This document shows, piece by piece, positions 42,342 to 51,185 of a stretch of DNA of 64,000 nt (the first letter of the stretch is position 1; every line of letters starts with the position of its first letter). The position numbers and the translations under genes were made by a program. The stretch covers positions 248,001 through 312,000 of the forward strand of contig CANMWG010000003.1 in assembly GCA_947501555.1 (NCBI GenBank). The letters run 5' to 3'. Below the pieces are notes generated by a model that searched no databases, had not been told where the DNA came from, and was given only the letters and a program-made list of their open reading frames with translations. The stretch comes from an uncultured Paracoccaceae bacterium (GTDB lineage Bacteria; Pseudomonadota; Alphaproteobacteria; Rhodobacterales; Rhodobacteraceae).

Positions 42342-45300
42342 TCAGACTTCCTTTCCATACCCACCACCGCCGGGGCTCTTGAGTACAAAAATATCGCCGC
42401 TGCCCATCTCGGTCGCGTCATTTCCAGCAAGGTGGTCGATCTGGCCACAAGAGCGGATGACCGTGTTTTCGCCAGTTTGGCCGGGCTGCCCACCTGCGGC
42501 ACCATGCGGCTGCGTTTTGCGGTGTGATGTCAAAACGGTGACGGTCATTGGCTCAAGGAACCGCAGTTTGCGGGTGATGCCATCGCCGCCCCGATATGCC
42601 CCCCCACCGCCAGACCCGGCCCGGATCGAAAATTCTTCGACCCGCACGGGGAACCGGTTTTCCAGAACTTCTGGATCGGTCATCAGCGTATTGGTCATAT
42701 GGCTGTGCACCGCAGAGGCCCCGTCGAACCCGTCGCCTGCCCCTGCCCCGCCACAAATCGTTTCGTAGTTTTGAAGCGTCTCGTTGCCGTAGACAAAATT
42801 GTTCATTGTCCCCTGACTGCCCGCAACAACCCCAAGCGCCCCATAGAGCGTGTCCGCAATCGCTTGGCTGACTTCCGTATTACCCGAGATCACAGCAGCA
42901 GGGGCATCCGGGTTGATCATGCTGCCTGCAGGAACCGTCAAATGCAGCGGTTTCATGCAGCCTTCGTTCATCGGAATGTCAGATCCAACGAGCGTACGGA
43001 ACACATATAAAACGACCGCCCGACAGATCGATAGCGGTGCGTTATAGTTGAACGCGTCCTGTGGTGACGTGCCTGTGAAATCAATATGGGCCGTCCGCGA
43101 CGCCTTATCGACCGTCATGGCGACCTTGATCTGCGCCCCGCTGTCCAGCGGATAGGCAAAGCTGCAATCGTGCAGCACATCCAACACGCGGCGCACACTT
43201 TCTTCGGCGTTGTCTTGCACATGGCCCATATAGGCATGCACGACCGGTAGGCCGAATTGCCGCGTGATCTTTTGCAATTCGCGCACCCCCGTGGCGTTGG
43301 CCGCAATCTGTGCGGCCAGATCGGCAAGGTTTTGATCGACATTGCGGCAGGGGTATTTTGCGGATGACAGCAGGTCGCGGGTTTCGCGTTCCTGCAATGC
43401 GCCCGCTTTCACCAGCAGGAAGTTATCGATCAGCACGCCTTCTTCGTCGATATGCCGACTGTCAGGTGGGGCGGACCCCGGTGTTGTGCCGCCAATATCC
43501 GCGTGATGCCCGCGTGACGCGACCGTGTAGATGATGTTTTGTCCGGCCTCATCGAAGACCGGGGTAATTACCGTCACATCTGGCAGATGCGTTCCACCGT
43601 TAAACGGGTTGTTCATCATGAACACATCGCCGGGCCGGATCTTGCCCGCGTTCTGCGCCAGGATCGACCGCACGCTGCCCGACATTGACCCAAGATGGAC
43701 CGGCACATGCGGTGCATTCGCAACCAGATCGCCATGTTGATCAAAAATCGCACAGGAGAAATCCAGCCGCTCTTTGATATTTACCGAATAGGCCGTGTTG
43801 GCCAAGGTTGCCCCCATCTGCTCGGCGATGGACATGAAAAGGTTGTTGAAAACCTCAAGCATCACAGGATCAACCGAGGTGCCAATGGCCTCGGCCCGGT
43901 GCAGCGGTATGATCCGGCGCAGGACAAGATTGCCCCCGGTGGCGCATTCGGCCCGCCAGCCGTCTTCGATGATATTGGTGCCCGTGGGTTCGGTCAGGAT
44001 CGCGGGGCCGTCGACTGTTTGGCCTTTTGATAGCTTTGTGCGGTCCACCAATGGGACGTCCCGCCATGCACCGCCGGAAAACATTTGCGCCGTATGTGCC
44101 GGTTGTGTCGCGCCGACCGTGTCGGGCAGTGTGACCGCCTCGCCCGTGGCGCCAATTGCCTCGGCTGTCAGCAGATCAATGATCAGATCAGCCTGCACGG
44201 GCACAAAGCCAAACCGCTGTTTGTGTATTTGCTGAAAGGCCTGCGTCATCTCTGCGACCGAACCGAAGGGCACTTCGAGGGTTTGATGCGCACCCGTTGT
44301 GCGGATATGCGCGGTGGTCACGACCGTGATGGCGCTCTCCGGCAAGCCTTGTTCACGCACTTCGGCTTTTGCGGCGGCGGTCAATGTGGCAAGTTCTTGC
44401 GCCGCCGCGCTGTGATCGTCAATCGGGCGCGCAAACTGATGTTCATGGATCGCCCGCACGTCAGCCAACCCCATGCCAAAGGCAGATAGGACCCCTGCGA
44501 AGGGATGGATAAACACCGTTTCCATACCCAAAGTGTCCGCAACCAGACAGGCATGCTGCCCACCGGCACCGCCAAAGCAATTCATGGTGTATTGGGTCAC
44601 GTCATAGCCCCGTTGCACGCTGATCTTTTTGATTGCATTGGCCATGTTTTCGACCGCAATGCGCAGGAACCCTTCGGCAATATCCTCAACCGATTTGTCA
44701 GTGCCAATTTCGGCCGCGAGCGCGTTGAACTTGTCGCGGACGACGTCTGCATCCAACGGTGCGTCCCCGTTCGGACCAAACACAGATGGAAACTGTGAGG
44801 GCTGCAATTTGCCCAAGAGCACGTTGCAATCGGTCACCGTCAATGGCCCGCCACGGCGATAAGCGGCGGGGCCTGGGTTGGCGCCTGCACTTTCGGGGCC
44901 GACCTGCATGCGGCCATCCCGGTAAGACAAGATCGACCCGCCACCTGCGGCAACCGTATGGATGGACATCATCGGGGCCCGCATGCGCACGCCCGCAACT
45001 TCTGTCTCAAAAGACCGTTCATATTCGCCCGCGTAATGACAGACATCCGTAGAGGTGCCGCCCATGTCAAAACCAATGATCCGATCAAAATTCAGCGCGC
45101 CTGCAGAGCGGACCATGCCAACCACGCCGCCTGCCGGTCCGGATAGAATTGCGTCTTTGCCCTGAAACCGGCCCGCATCAGTAAGCCCCCCGTTTGATTG
45201 CATAAACATCAAACTGTCGCAGCCACCGCCCTTTGCGTTCAGTGCCGTCGCTACTTGATCAATATAGCGCCGCAGGATGGGCGACAGATAGGCATCGACG

Positions 45301-45941
45301 ACGGCAGTGTCCCCGCGTGAGACAAGTTTGATCAACGGGCTGGCCTCATGGCTGAGCGAGATTTGCGCAAAGCCTGCTTGCGCGGCCAACTCGCCCAATT
45401 GTTTCTCATGGTCGGTGAATTTATAGCCGTGCATCAAAGCAATCGCGACCGACCTGTAACCTTTGCTATAGGCATCCGCGAGCGCGTCGCGCGCCTTTTC
45501 CGTGTTCAAAGGCGTGATTGTTTTCCCGTCTGCCGCGACCCGTTCTTCGACCTCGATCACCTCTTCATAAAGCAGCTCGGGGCGTTGGATATTGAGATCA
45601 AACAGTTTGGGCCGGTTTTGGTAGCCAATGCGCAGAAGATCCCGCAGACCCTTGGTGATGAACAGAATTGTGCGTTCGCCCTTGCGCTCTAACAGGGCAT
45701 TTGTTGCAACCGTTGTCCCCATTTTGACGGTTGAGATCTGGCCGGGCCTGACCTTTTCATCACCTTCCTGACCGAGGAGTGCTTTAATCCCATGGACCGC
45801 TGCATCGGAGTAACTTTCTGGGTTTTCAGACAAAAGTTTGTGGGTTTTCAACGACCCATCCGGTTTTCGCGCGACGATATCCGTGAAGGTGCCACCGCGA
45901 TCAACCCAAAACTGCCACTTATCTACGCTGGTATGATCCAC
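42342..45941 (-). CDS. Fused hydantoinase/5-oxoprolinase (HyuA-HyuB type)
   Basis: 1199 residues from a GTG with AGGAGG 5 bases upstream. The first part (about 1-680) is the HyuA/OplA ATP-grasp-like half, starting FWVDRGGTFTDIVARKPDG and containing IGFDMGGTSTDV. The rest (about 695-1199) is HyuB, with NPFNGGTHLPDVTVITPVFD and PGGGGYGKEV at the end. The one-chain form is that of ATP-dependent 5-oxoprolinases, which open 5-oxoproline to glutamate, while split forms act on hydantoins. It is divergent from a TRAP importer, so it probably processes the imported lactam or cyclic amide. Confidence 0.9.
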   Translation of the reverse strand: MDHTSVDKWQFWVDRGGTFTDIVARKPDGSLKTHKLLSENPESYSDAAVHGIKALLGQEGDEKVRPGQISTVKMGTTVATNALLERKGERTILFITKGLRDLLRIGYQNRPKLFDLNIQRPELLYEEVIEVEERVAADGKTITPLNTEKARDALADAYSKGYRSVAIALMHGYKFTDHEKQLGELAAQAGFAQISLSHEASPLIKLVSRGDTAVVDAYLSPILRRYIDQVATALNAKGGGCDSLMFMQSNGGLTDAGRFQGKDAILSGPAGGVVGMVRSAGALNFDRIIGFDMGGTSTDVCHYAGEYERSFETEVAGVRMRAPMMSIHTVAAGGGSILSYRDGRMQVGPESAGANPGPAAYRRGGPLTVTDCNVLLGKLQPSQFPSVFGPNGDAPLDADVVRDKFNALAAEIGTDKSVEDIAEGFLRIAVENMANAIKKISVQRGYDVTQYTMNCFGGAGGQHACLVADTLGMETVFIHPFAGVLSAFGMGLADVRAIHEHQFARPIDDHSAAAQELATLTAAAKAEVREQGLPESAITVVTTAHIRTTGAHQTLEVPFGSVAEMTQAFQQIHKQRFGFVPVQADLIIDLLTAEAIGATGEAVTLPDTVGATQPAHTAQMFSGGAWRDVPLVDRTKLSKGQTVDGPAILTEPTGTNIIEDGWRAECATGGNLVLRRIIPLHRAEAIGTSVDPVMLEVFNNLFMSIAEQMGATLANTAYSVNIKERLDFSCAIFDQHGDLVANAPHVPVHLGSMSGSVRSILAQNAGKIRPGDVFMMNNPFNGGTHLPDVTVITPVFDEAGQNIIYTVASRGHHADIGGTTPGSAPPDSRHIDEEGVLIDNFLLVKAGALQERETRDLLSSAKYPCRNVDQNLADLAAQIAANATGVRELQKITRQFGLPVVHAYMGHVQDNAEESVRRVLDVLHDCSFAYPLDSGAQIKVAMTVDKASRTAHIDFTGTSPQDAFNYNAPLSICRAVVLYVFRTLVGSDIPMNEGCMKPLHLTVPAGSMINPDAPAAVISGNTEVSQAIADTLYGALGVVAGSQGTMNNFVYGNETLQNYETICGGAGAGDGFDGASAVHSHMTNTLMTDPEVLENRFPVRVEEFSIRAGSGGGGAYRGGDGITRKLRFLEPMTVTVLTSHRKTQPHGAAGGQPGQTGENTVIRSCGQIDHLAGNDATEMGSGDIFVLKSPGGGGYGKEV

Positions 45942-45983
45942 GCCAACCTCCTAGAATCAATTTAATGTTGCTTTATTGTTATA

Positions 45984-46004
45984 ACGCTGACAAATTGTCA
46001 ACGT
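45984..46004. promoter_or_regulatory. Near-perfect 21-bp operator palindrome between HyuAB and TRAP genes
   Basis: The core TGACAA-A-TTGTCA (45988-46000) is a perfect inverted repeat. One mismatched pair and then a further ACG/CGT pair extend it to 21 bp. It sits between the divergent start codons (45941 and 46057), so it can control both directions. The MarR-type regulator at 48915-49436 is the local candidate to bind it. A one-base variant recurs at 34315-34333. Confidence 0.65.
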
Positions 46005-46056
46005 AATGGATTCGACAGAAATCCGACACCAACCGTTCTTGATAGGGAGACATCAC

Positions 46057-47016
46057 ATGAAACATTTTATTCTCGGCGCCGTAGCTGCCGTTTGCACAAC
46101 CGCCGCGCAGGCGCAGAACTGGGACATGCCCACGCCCTACGGCGATGCCACATTCCACACGCAGAACATCGCGCAATTTGCCGATGACGTCCGCGACGCC
46201 ACAGGTGGCAGCCTTGATATCACCCTGCATTCGGCCGGGTCACTCTTCCCACACGCCGAAATCAAAGGCGCTATCCGCAACCGTTCGGTTCCAATTGGCG
46301 AGTTTTTCTTGTCGCGTTTGTCGAATGAAGACTTGGCCTATGGCATCGACAGCCAGCCCTTCGTCGCAACCAGCTATGATGACGCCGCGCGCCTTTGGAC
46401 CGCGCAAGAGCCCGTCATCACAGAGCTTTTGGCCGCGCAAGGTTTGATGCCGCTTTTCTCGGTGCCATGGCCTGCACAGGGGCTTTACACAAACGGTGAA
46501 ATTGCCACCGTTGAAGGACTGAACGGGTTGCGTTTCCGCGCCTACAACGCAGCCCTTGAAGAATTTGCGACCTTGGCGGGCGCGGCGCCCGTTCAGATCG
46601 AAGCCTCTGACATTCCGCAAGCCTTTTCCACCGGGCAGGTTGAGGCGATGATCACCTCCCCATCGACAGGCGTCAATTCCACCGCCTGGGATTTTGTCAC
46701 GCATTACACACCGATTAATGCATGGGTGCCCAAGAACATCGTCGTTGTGAACCAACGCATGTTTGATGGGTTGGATGCCGATACGCAGGCGGCAGTTCTT
46801 GCTGCGGCCGAGGCGGCAGAGATCCGCGGTTGGGAAATGTCTGCTGCAGAGGCTGAGACCATGACCGCCACGCTCGCTGAGAACGGGATCGCCGTTTATG
46901 AACCCAGCGCAGAGCTGGTGGCCGGGCTGCAATCCATTGGTGCCACAATGTTAGACAACTGGAACGCAGCCGCCTCAGATAGCGCCAAAGCCATTCTGGA
47001 AACCTACAACAACTAA
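46057..47016 (+). CDS. TRAP transporter substrate-binding protein (DctP type)
   Basis: 319 residues from the ATG at 46057 with a GGGAG site 8-12 bases upstream. Signal peptide cleaved about residue 20 (AAQAQNW). The DctP fold is marked by GLRFRAYNAALEEFATLAGAAPVQIEASDIPQAFSTGQ-type sequence, which in the family includes the conserved arginine that holds the ligand's carboxylate (within LRFRAYN). It captures a carboxylate in the periplasm for the two permeases encoded next. Confidence 0.9.
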   Translation: MKHFILGAVAAVCTTAAQAQNWDMPTPYGDATFHTQNIAQFADDVRDATGGSLDITLHSAGSLFPHAEIKGAIRNRSVPIGEFFLSRLSNEDLAYGIDSQPFVATSYDDAARLWTAQEPVITELLAAQGLMPLFSVPWPAQGLYTNGEIATVEGLNGLRFRAYNAALEEFATLAGAAPVQIEASDIPQAFSTGQVEAMITSPSTGVNSTAWDFVTHYTPINAWVPKNIVVVNQRMFDGLDADTQAAVLAAAEAAEIRGWEMSAAEAETMTATLAENGIAVYEPSAELVAGLQSIGATMLDNWNAAASDSAKAILETYNN

Positions 47017-47088
47017 GTTCTCCCTCCTGAACTGGCCGGCATCATGCTATTGGTGTCGGCCACTCTTTATGACAAAGGCGATGCTGCG

Positions 47089-47613
47089 ATGAGCCGCGTT
47101 TTACAGAAACTCTATGATATTTGCGGCATGGTTGCGGGTGGGTTGATCCTGTGTATTTGCCTATTGATTTCGGCCCAAATTTGCCTGAATGCCTTTGGGC
47201 GTTTTGCCCCGGGTGTGCTGCCTTCTACGATACCATCCTACGCCGACTTCTCGGGATTTATGCTGGCGGGTGCGACGTTTCTGGCGCTGGCACATACGTT
47301 GCGGGCGGGTGGGCACATTCGGGTGAACCTCGTGGTGTCACGGCTGCCCCGGGCATTTCAATTCATTGCTGAAACCTTCGCCTTAGTCATGGCGGTCGCG
47401 ATGATCGGATATACCACGTACTTCATGGTCTCGCTTGTTGGGGAAAGCATCCACTACGGTGATGTTTCAAACGGCATTGTCCCCGTGCCCCTCTGGATCC
47501 CACAAAGCGTTGCGGCCTTCGGGATGGCCGCTCTACTGGTTGCACTGATCCACACGCTGGTCGATCTGATCCGCGCGGGCAAACCTATTCTGTCCACGCC
47601 GGACGAGGTATAG
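47089..47613 (+). CDS. TRAP transporter small permease (DctQ type)
   Basis: 174 residues from the ATG at 47089; an ATG at 47044 would add 15 residues and is possible. Four hydrophobic helices (about 10-32, 53-73, 91-112 and 134-157) give the DctQ topology. It is the small membrane subunit that partners DctM. The large permease gene starts 3 bases after its stop. Confidence 0.88.
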   Translation: MSRVLQKLYDICGMVAGGLILCICLLISAQICLNAFGRFAPGVLPSTIPSYADFSGFMLAGATFLALAHTLRAGGHIRVNLVVSRLPRAFQFIAETFALVMAVAMIGYTTYFMVSLVGESIHYGDVSNGIVPVPLWIPQSVAAFGMAALLVALIHTLVDLIRAGKPILSTPDEV

Positions 47614-47616
47614 CAC

Positions 47617-48918
47617 ATGTCAGACCCTATGATTGGCCTCGTCCTTTTGGGCCTCCTGATGGCACTGCTGGCCAGCGGAGTATGGGTCGCCATTTCCCTG
47701 TCTCTCGTTGGTCTTGCGGGGTTGGTTTTCTTTTCCAACGCGCCGTCGGGTCTTGTTCTAGCGGCGACATTCTGGGGGCATTCCCACAGTTGGGCGCTGA
47801 CAGCCCTCCCATTGTTCATCTTGATGGGCGAGATTTTGCTCCGCTCTCGTATGAGCGACGATATGTTTACCGGTCTTGTCCCATGGCTCAGCCGCGCCCC
47901 AGGCCGGTTGTTGCATGTCAACGTGTTTGGTTGCGCGATCTTTGCCGCCGTGTCGGGGTCATCTGCGGCGACTGCGGCCACGATTGGCCGCATGTCGGTG
48001 CCGGAACTGACCAAACGTGGCTATCCCGAAAGCCTGATTTTAGGCACGCTCGCCGGGTCTGCCACCCTTGGGCTACTGATCCCACCGTCGATCATCCTGA
48101 TCGTCTACGGTGTCGCAACCGAGCAATCTATCGCGCGGCTGTTCATCGCGGCCATTGTCCCCGGCATCATGTTAATGACCCTTTTTGCATCCTATGTCGC
48201 GGTGCGGGCGTGGATGAGCCCGGACCTGATCCCCGCAATCGCAGAGACCTTTACCCTGCGCGAAAAACTCAAGGCGTCACGTCGTTTGATCCCTGTGGCC
48301 TTACTGATCGGCGGTGTGATCGGGTCAATCTACGGCGGGCTTGCATCGCCCACAGACGCCGCCGCTTTGGGGGTTGTGCTTGCTACGATACTGGCCTGGG
48401 CCTCGGGTGCGTTTAGTTGGAAGCTGTTCGGCGCAGCAGTGATGTCGGCCACACGCACGTCGTGCATGATTGCGCTGATCCTTTTAGGGGCTGCATTTTT
48501 GTCGGTATCAATGGGGTATACGGGGCTGCCGCGGAACCTGGCTGCATGGATCTCGGACATGAACCTGTCAGTGACGGCGCTGCTGATCGCACTGACAGCC
48601 TTTTTCATCGTGCTTGGATGTTTCCTTGACGGGATATCAGTCATCGTACTGACGACGTCGATCATCATGCCAATGGTCACAGCCGTTGGCATCGACCCGA
48701 TTTGGTTTGGCATCTATCTGGTCATCGTCGTCGAGATGAGCCAGATCACACCACCGGTCGGGTTCAACCTGTTTGTCATTCAGGGGCTTACGGGCATCGA
48801 CATTCTGCGCATAGCAAAGGCCGCCTTCCCGTTCTTCTTGCTGCTGTTGCTGGGGGTCTTGCTAATCTGCCTCTTCCCGCAGATCGTGACCTTCCTGCCA
48901 ACCTTCATGGCAAGCTAA
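47617..48918 (+). CDS. TRAP transporter large permease (DctM type)
   Basis: 433 residues, twelve or so hydrophobic segments typical of the DctM family of sodium-driven permeases. Conserved loops seen include GSSAATAATIGRM in the first half and the LLIPPSIILIVYG and PPVGFNLFVIQG segments. With the DctP and DctQ proteins it imports an organic acid. The neighbouring 5-oxoprolinase-type enzyme suggests 5-oxoproline or a hydantoin-derived carboxylate. The 3' end overlaps the convergent regulator by 4 bases. Confidence 0.92.
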   Translation: MSDPMIGLVLLGLLMALLASGVWVAISLSLVGLAGLVFFSNAPSGLVLAATFWGHSHSWALTALPLFILMGEILLRSRMSDDMFTGLVPWLSRAPGRLLHVNVFGCAIFAAVSGSSAATAATIGRMSVPELTKRGYPESLILGTLAGSATLGLLIPPSIILIVYGVATEQSIARLFIAAIVPGIMLMTLFASYVAVRAWMSPDLIPAIAETFTLREKLKASRRLIPVALLIGGVIGSIYGGLASPTDAAALGVVLATILAWASGAFSWKLFGAAVMSATRTSCMIALILLGAAFLSVSMGYTGLPRNLAAWISDMNLSVTALLIALTAFFIVLGCFLDGISVIVLTTSIIMPMVTAVGIDPIWFGIYLVIVVEMSQITPPVGFNLFVIQGLTGIDILRIAKAAFPFFLLLLLGVLLICLFPQIVTFLPTFMAS

Positions 48919-49436
48919 AATGATGCTGCCGCCCTGCTGGCCTGATCATATTGGCCGGACAGGGCGCGCAAATTCGATGCGATTTCGCGCATTTCCTCAC
49001 CGGTCATATTGAGGCGAGACAACCCATCCAGAAAACACCGGTCGCGCACATCCCGATAGGCTTCGCATAGTTTTTCACCCGTCGGCGATGCGCTGTAGAA
49101 GACTTCCTTGCCGCGTTTTTCAGAGACTAACAGCTCCATCTTCATCAATTTGCGCAGCGCGTAGTTCACGGTATGCGTGTCTTCGATGTTGAGCAGGAAA
49201 CAGATATCGGTCAGGCGTTTGTCGCGGCCCCGGTGGTTGGTATTGTGCAGAACCAATATTTCCAGAGGCGTCAGGTCGGTATTTCCGGCCGCTGACATGC
49301 AACGTGTCATCCATCGCGAGAATGCATTATAGGCGATGATCATACCATACTCGATCTCTGACGCTTCCCAATTCTCCCCGTCTGCGAGGTGGCGGGAAGA
49401 AACGATACGTCGTTTGGGAATACTTGGCTCAGACAT
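48915..49436 (-). CDS. MarR-type winged-helix regulator
   Basis: 173 residues from the ATG at 49436. A winged helix-turn-helix (about 50-125) is visible with LTPLEILVLHNTN, a recognition region HTVNYALRKLMKMELLVSE and a wing EKRGKEVFYSASPTG, then a dimerisation helix. It lies at the end of the TRAP gene set and probably controls it and the divergent HyuAB gene, with the palindrome at 45984-46004 as likely target. Because a near-identical palindrome lies upstream of the copper/importer operon, it might also act there. Confidence 0.85.
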   Translation of the reverse strand: MSEPSIPKRRIVSSRHLADGENWEASEIEYGMIIAYNAFSRWMTRCMSAAGNTDLTPLEILVLHNTNHRGRDKRLTDICFLLNIEDTHTVNYALRKLMKMELLVSEKRGKEVFYSASPTGEKLCEAYRDVRDRCFLDGLSRLNMTGEEMREIASNLRALSGQYDQASRAAASF

Positions 49437-49958
49437 TTGGACATAACCTCGGCGTTTTAATTCCATTTAGCATATAGAATGTAAGTGTTAGTTGCAATTT
49501 TTTGGTCCAACTGCAAATGGTCAAGCTTTGCTCCAACGTCGTCATATGCCGAAACGGCGTGGCCCGGCCCAAATCAATACAATAGCGCGCGTGACGTCAC
49601 CTGCCTTGCCAGAAATGAGCCGCGTGAGTGTATTGCGTTTGCAGCCGGTTTTTCGAATTGGCCGTTGAAGTACGTGCCAGCTCTCTCAACGGTTTTCGTT
49701 GTCCGACGTCCCGACATTGCAGATTCCAGCCCGGCGGACAGCCCGGCTGCCGGCTCACCCGTCGTGTTACAAAGCGAGATCCGCTTGTGTCAGATTTGTG
49801 CCAATAGGAAACATGCGTTCCTGCATCATTCCGCAAAAAACTACATTTGTCTGCAAGTCGCGTCCCTTTGCCTGTTGCTGTTTTTAATGGGGTTCCGTAT
49901 GTCCGGCGGTGGGACACCCTTCCCCAACGAAGGGCGCATATCTGTGAGGATACCAGCA
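49437..49958 (+). promoter_or_regulatory. Long untranslated leader and promoter region of serC-serA
   Basis: About 520 bases without a credible gene, although the serC frame stays open through it. Two small hairpins lie right before serC: GTCC/GGAC at 49901-49915 and CCCTTC/GAAGGG with a 6-base loop at 49917-49934. A third, AGGAA/TTCCT, is at 49806-49822. A structured RNA called the serC motif is known upstream of alphaproteobacterial serC genes; the two hairpins next to the start codon are a candidate, but I could not compare them with the consensus. Confidence 0.45.
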
Positions 49959-51101
49959 ATGGTTATGACCAAACCGGCATCGCGGCCGGCTAATCCGCGT
50001 TTTTCTTCTGGCCCCTGTGCCAAACCCCCCGTCTGGAAATTGGATGCTCTGCGTGACGCCCCCTTGGGTCGATCGCACCGTGCAGGCGTCGGCAAAGCCA
50101 AGTTGGCTGAAGCGATTGAGCTGTCGCGCGACATCCTTGGGGTGCCGGCAGACTACCGTATCGGGATCGTGCCTGCATCGGACACCGGCGCATTTGAGAT
50201 GGCCATGTGGTCGCTCTTGGGCGAACGCCCAGCTGAGATGGTGGCTTGGGAAAGCTTTGGCGCAGGCTGGGTTACTGATGTGGTCAAGCAGCTGAAAATT
50301 GACGCGACAGTGCACACCGCAGACTACGGTGAGATCGTCGATATGGCGGCGCTAAACTATGACAACGATGTCTGCTTTACGTGGAACGGCACAACATCCG
50401 GTGTGCGGATGGTCTCGGGTGACGTGATCCCGGGGGACCGCGCTGGGCTAACCCTGTGCGACGCGACTTCAGCGGCCTTTGCGCAAGACCTGCCATGGGA
50501 CAAACTGGATGTGACCACATTCAGCTGGCAAAAAGTCATGGGCGGCGAAGCGGCACACGGGATGCTAATCCTGTCGCCGCGCGCAGTGGAACGACTGGAA
50601 AGCTACACCCCCGCATGGCCCCTGCCCAAGATTTTCCGGCTGACGAAAGGCGGGAAACTGATCGAAGGAATTTTCCGTGGCGAGACGATTAACACGCCAT
50701 CGATGCTCGCTGTCGAAGACTACTTGGTTGCGCTGAAATGGGGGCGGTCAATTGGTGGCTTGGACGCTTTGAGACATCGCGCTGATGCCAACGCACGGGC
50801 GATCTGGAACTTCTGTGCGGAACATCCTTGGATCGACAATCTGGCGGTCGACAAGGCGACACGGTCTAATACCTCGGTCTGTTTGAAATTCACCGATGAT
50901 CGGATCACCGATGGTGCGACATTCGCAAAGGCGGTTGCTAAACGGTTGGAAGCGGAAGGGATTGCACTGGATATCGGAGCTTACCGCGACGCGCCTGCCG
51001 GCCTTCGCATCTGGTGCGGCGCTACGGTTGAGACCTCCGACATCGAAGCCATGTTGCCTTGGTTGGCGTGGGCGTTCGAAAGCGAAATCGCAAATCTCTA
51101 A
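49959..51101 (+). CDS. serC: Phosphoserine aminotransferase
   Basis: 380 residues from the ATG at 49959, with GAGGA 9 bases upstream (a second ATG 6 bases later is possible). It opens with the SerC pattern [15 protein letters not shown] and includes [10 protein letters not shown] and the PLP-lysine motif [14 protein letters not shown] (about 188-201). It converts 3-phosphohydroxypyruvate and glutamate to phosphoserine in serine synthesis. The next gene, serA, supplies its substrate. The length and motifs match the alphaproteobacterial subclass. Confidence 0.95.
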   Translation: MVMTKPASRPANPRFSSGPCAKPPVWKLDALRDAPLGRSHRAGVGKAKLAEAIELSRDILGVPADYRIGIVPASDTGAFEMAMWSLLGERPAEMVAWESFGAGWVTDVVKQLKIDATVHTADYGEIVDMAALNYDNDVCFTWNGTTSGVRMVSGDVIPGDRAGLTLCDATSAAFAQDLPWDKLDVTTFSWQKVMGGEAAHGMLILSPRAVERLESYTPAWPLPKIFRLTKGGKLIEGIFRGETINTPSMLAVEDYLVALKWGRSIGGLDALRHRADANARAIWNFCAEHPWIDNLAVDKATRSNTSVCLKFTDDRITDGATFAKAVAKRLEAEGIALDIGAYRDAPAGLRIWCGATVETSDIEAMLPWLAWAFESEIANL

Positions 51102-51102
51102 C

Positions 51103-51124
51103 CCGAATTTTCTAGAAAATTCGG
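51103..51124. repeat. Perfect 22-bp palindrome in the serC-serA gap
   Basis: A full inverted repeat centred on CTAG (arms CCGAATTTTCT and AGAAAATTCGG) begins two bases after the serC stop codon. A second palindrome of the same core follows 6 bases later. It could fold as a hairpin in the transcript or be a protein site; it lacks a T-run, so it is not an obvious terminator. Confidence 0.75.
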
Positions 51125-51130
51125 CTGGCA

Positions 51131-51154
51131 GAACAAATTTCTAGAAATTTGTTC
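51131..51154. repeat. Perfect 24-bp palindrome in the serC-serA gap
   Basis: A full inverted repeat centred on CTAG with arms GAACAAATTTCT and AGAAATTTGTTC. The inner 14 bases (AATTTCTAGAAATT) nearly match the palindrome at 51103-51124. The pair lies 31 bases before the serA start codon and could influence serA expression relative to serC. Confidence 0.75.
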
Positions 51155-51185
51155 GCCGCTGGCCGAGACAGAAGGACATCAAAAA

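Noticed and set aside
49485..49958. In-frame upstream extension of serC
   Set aside because: The extra 158 codons show no SerC-like or other conserved sequence, and a good ribosome site stands before the ATG at 49959.
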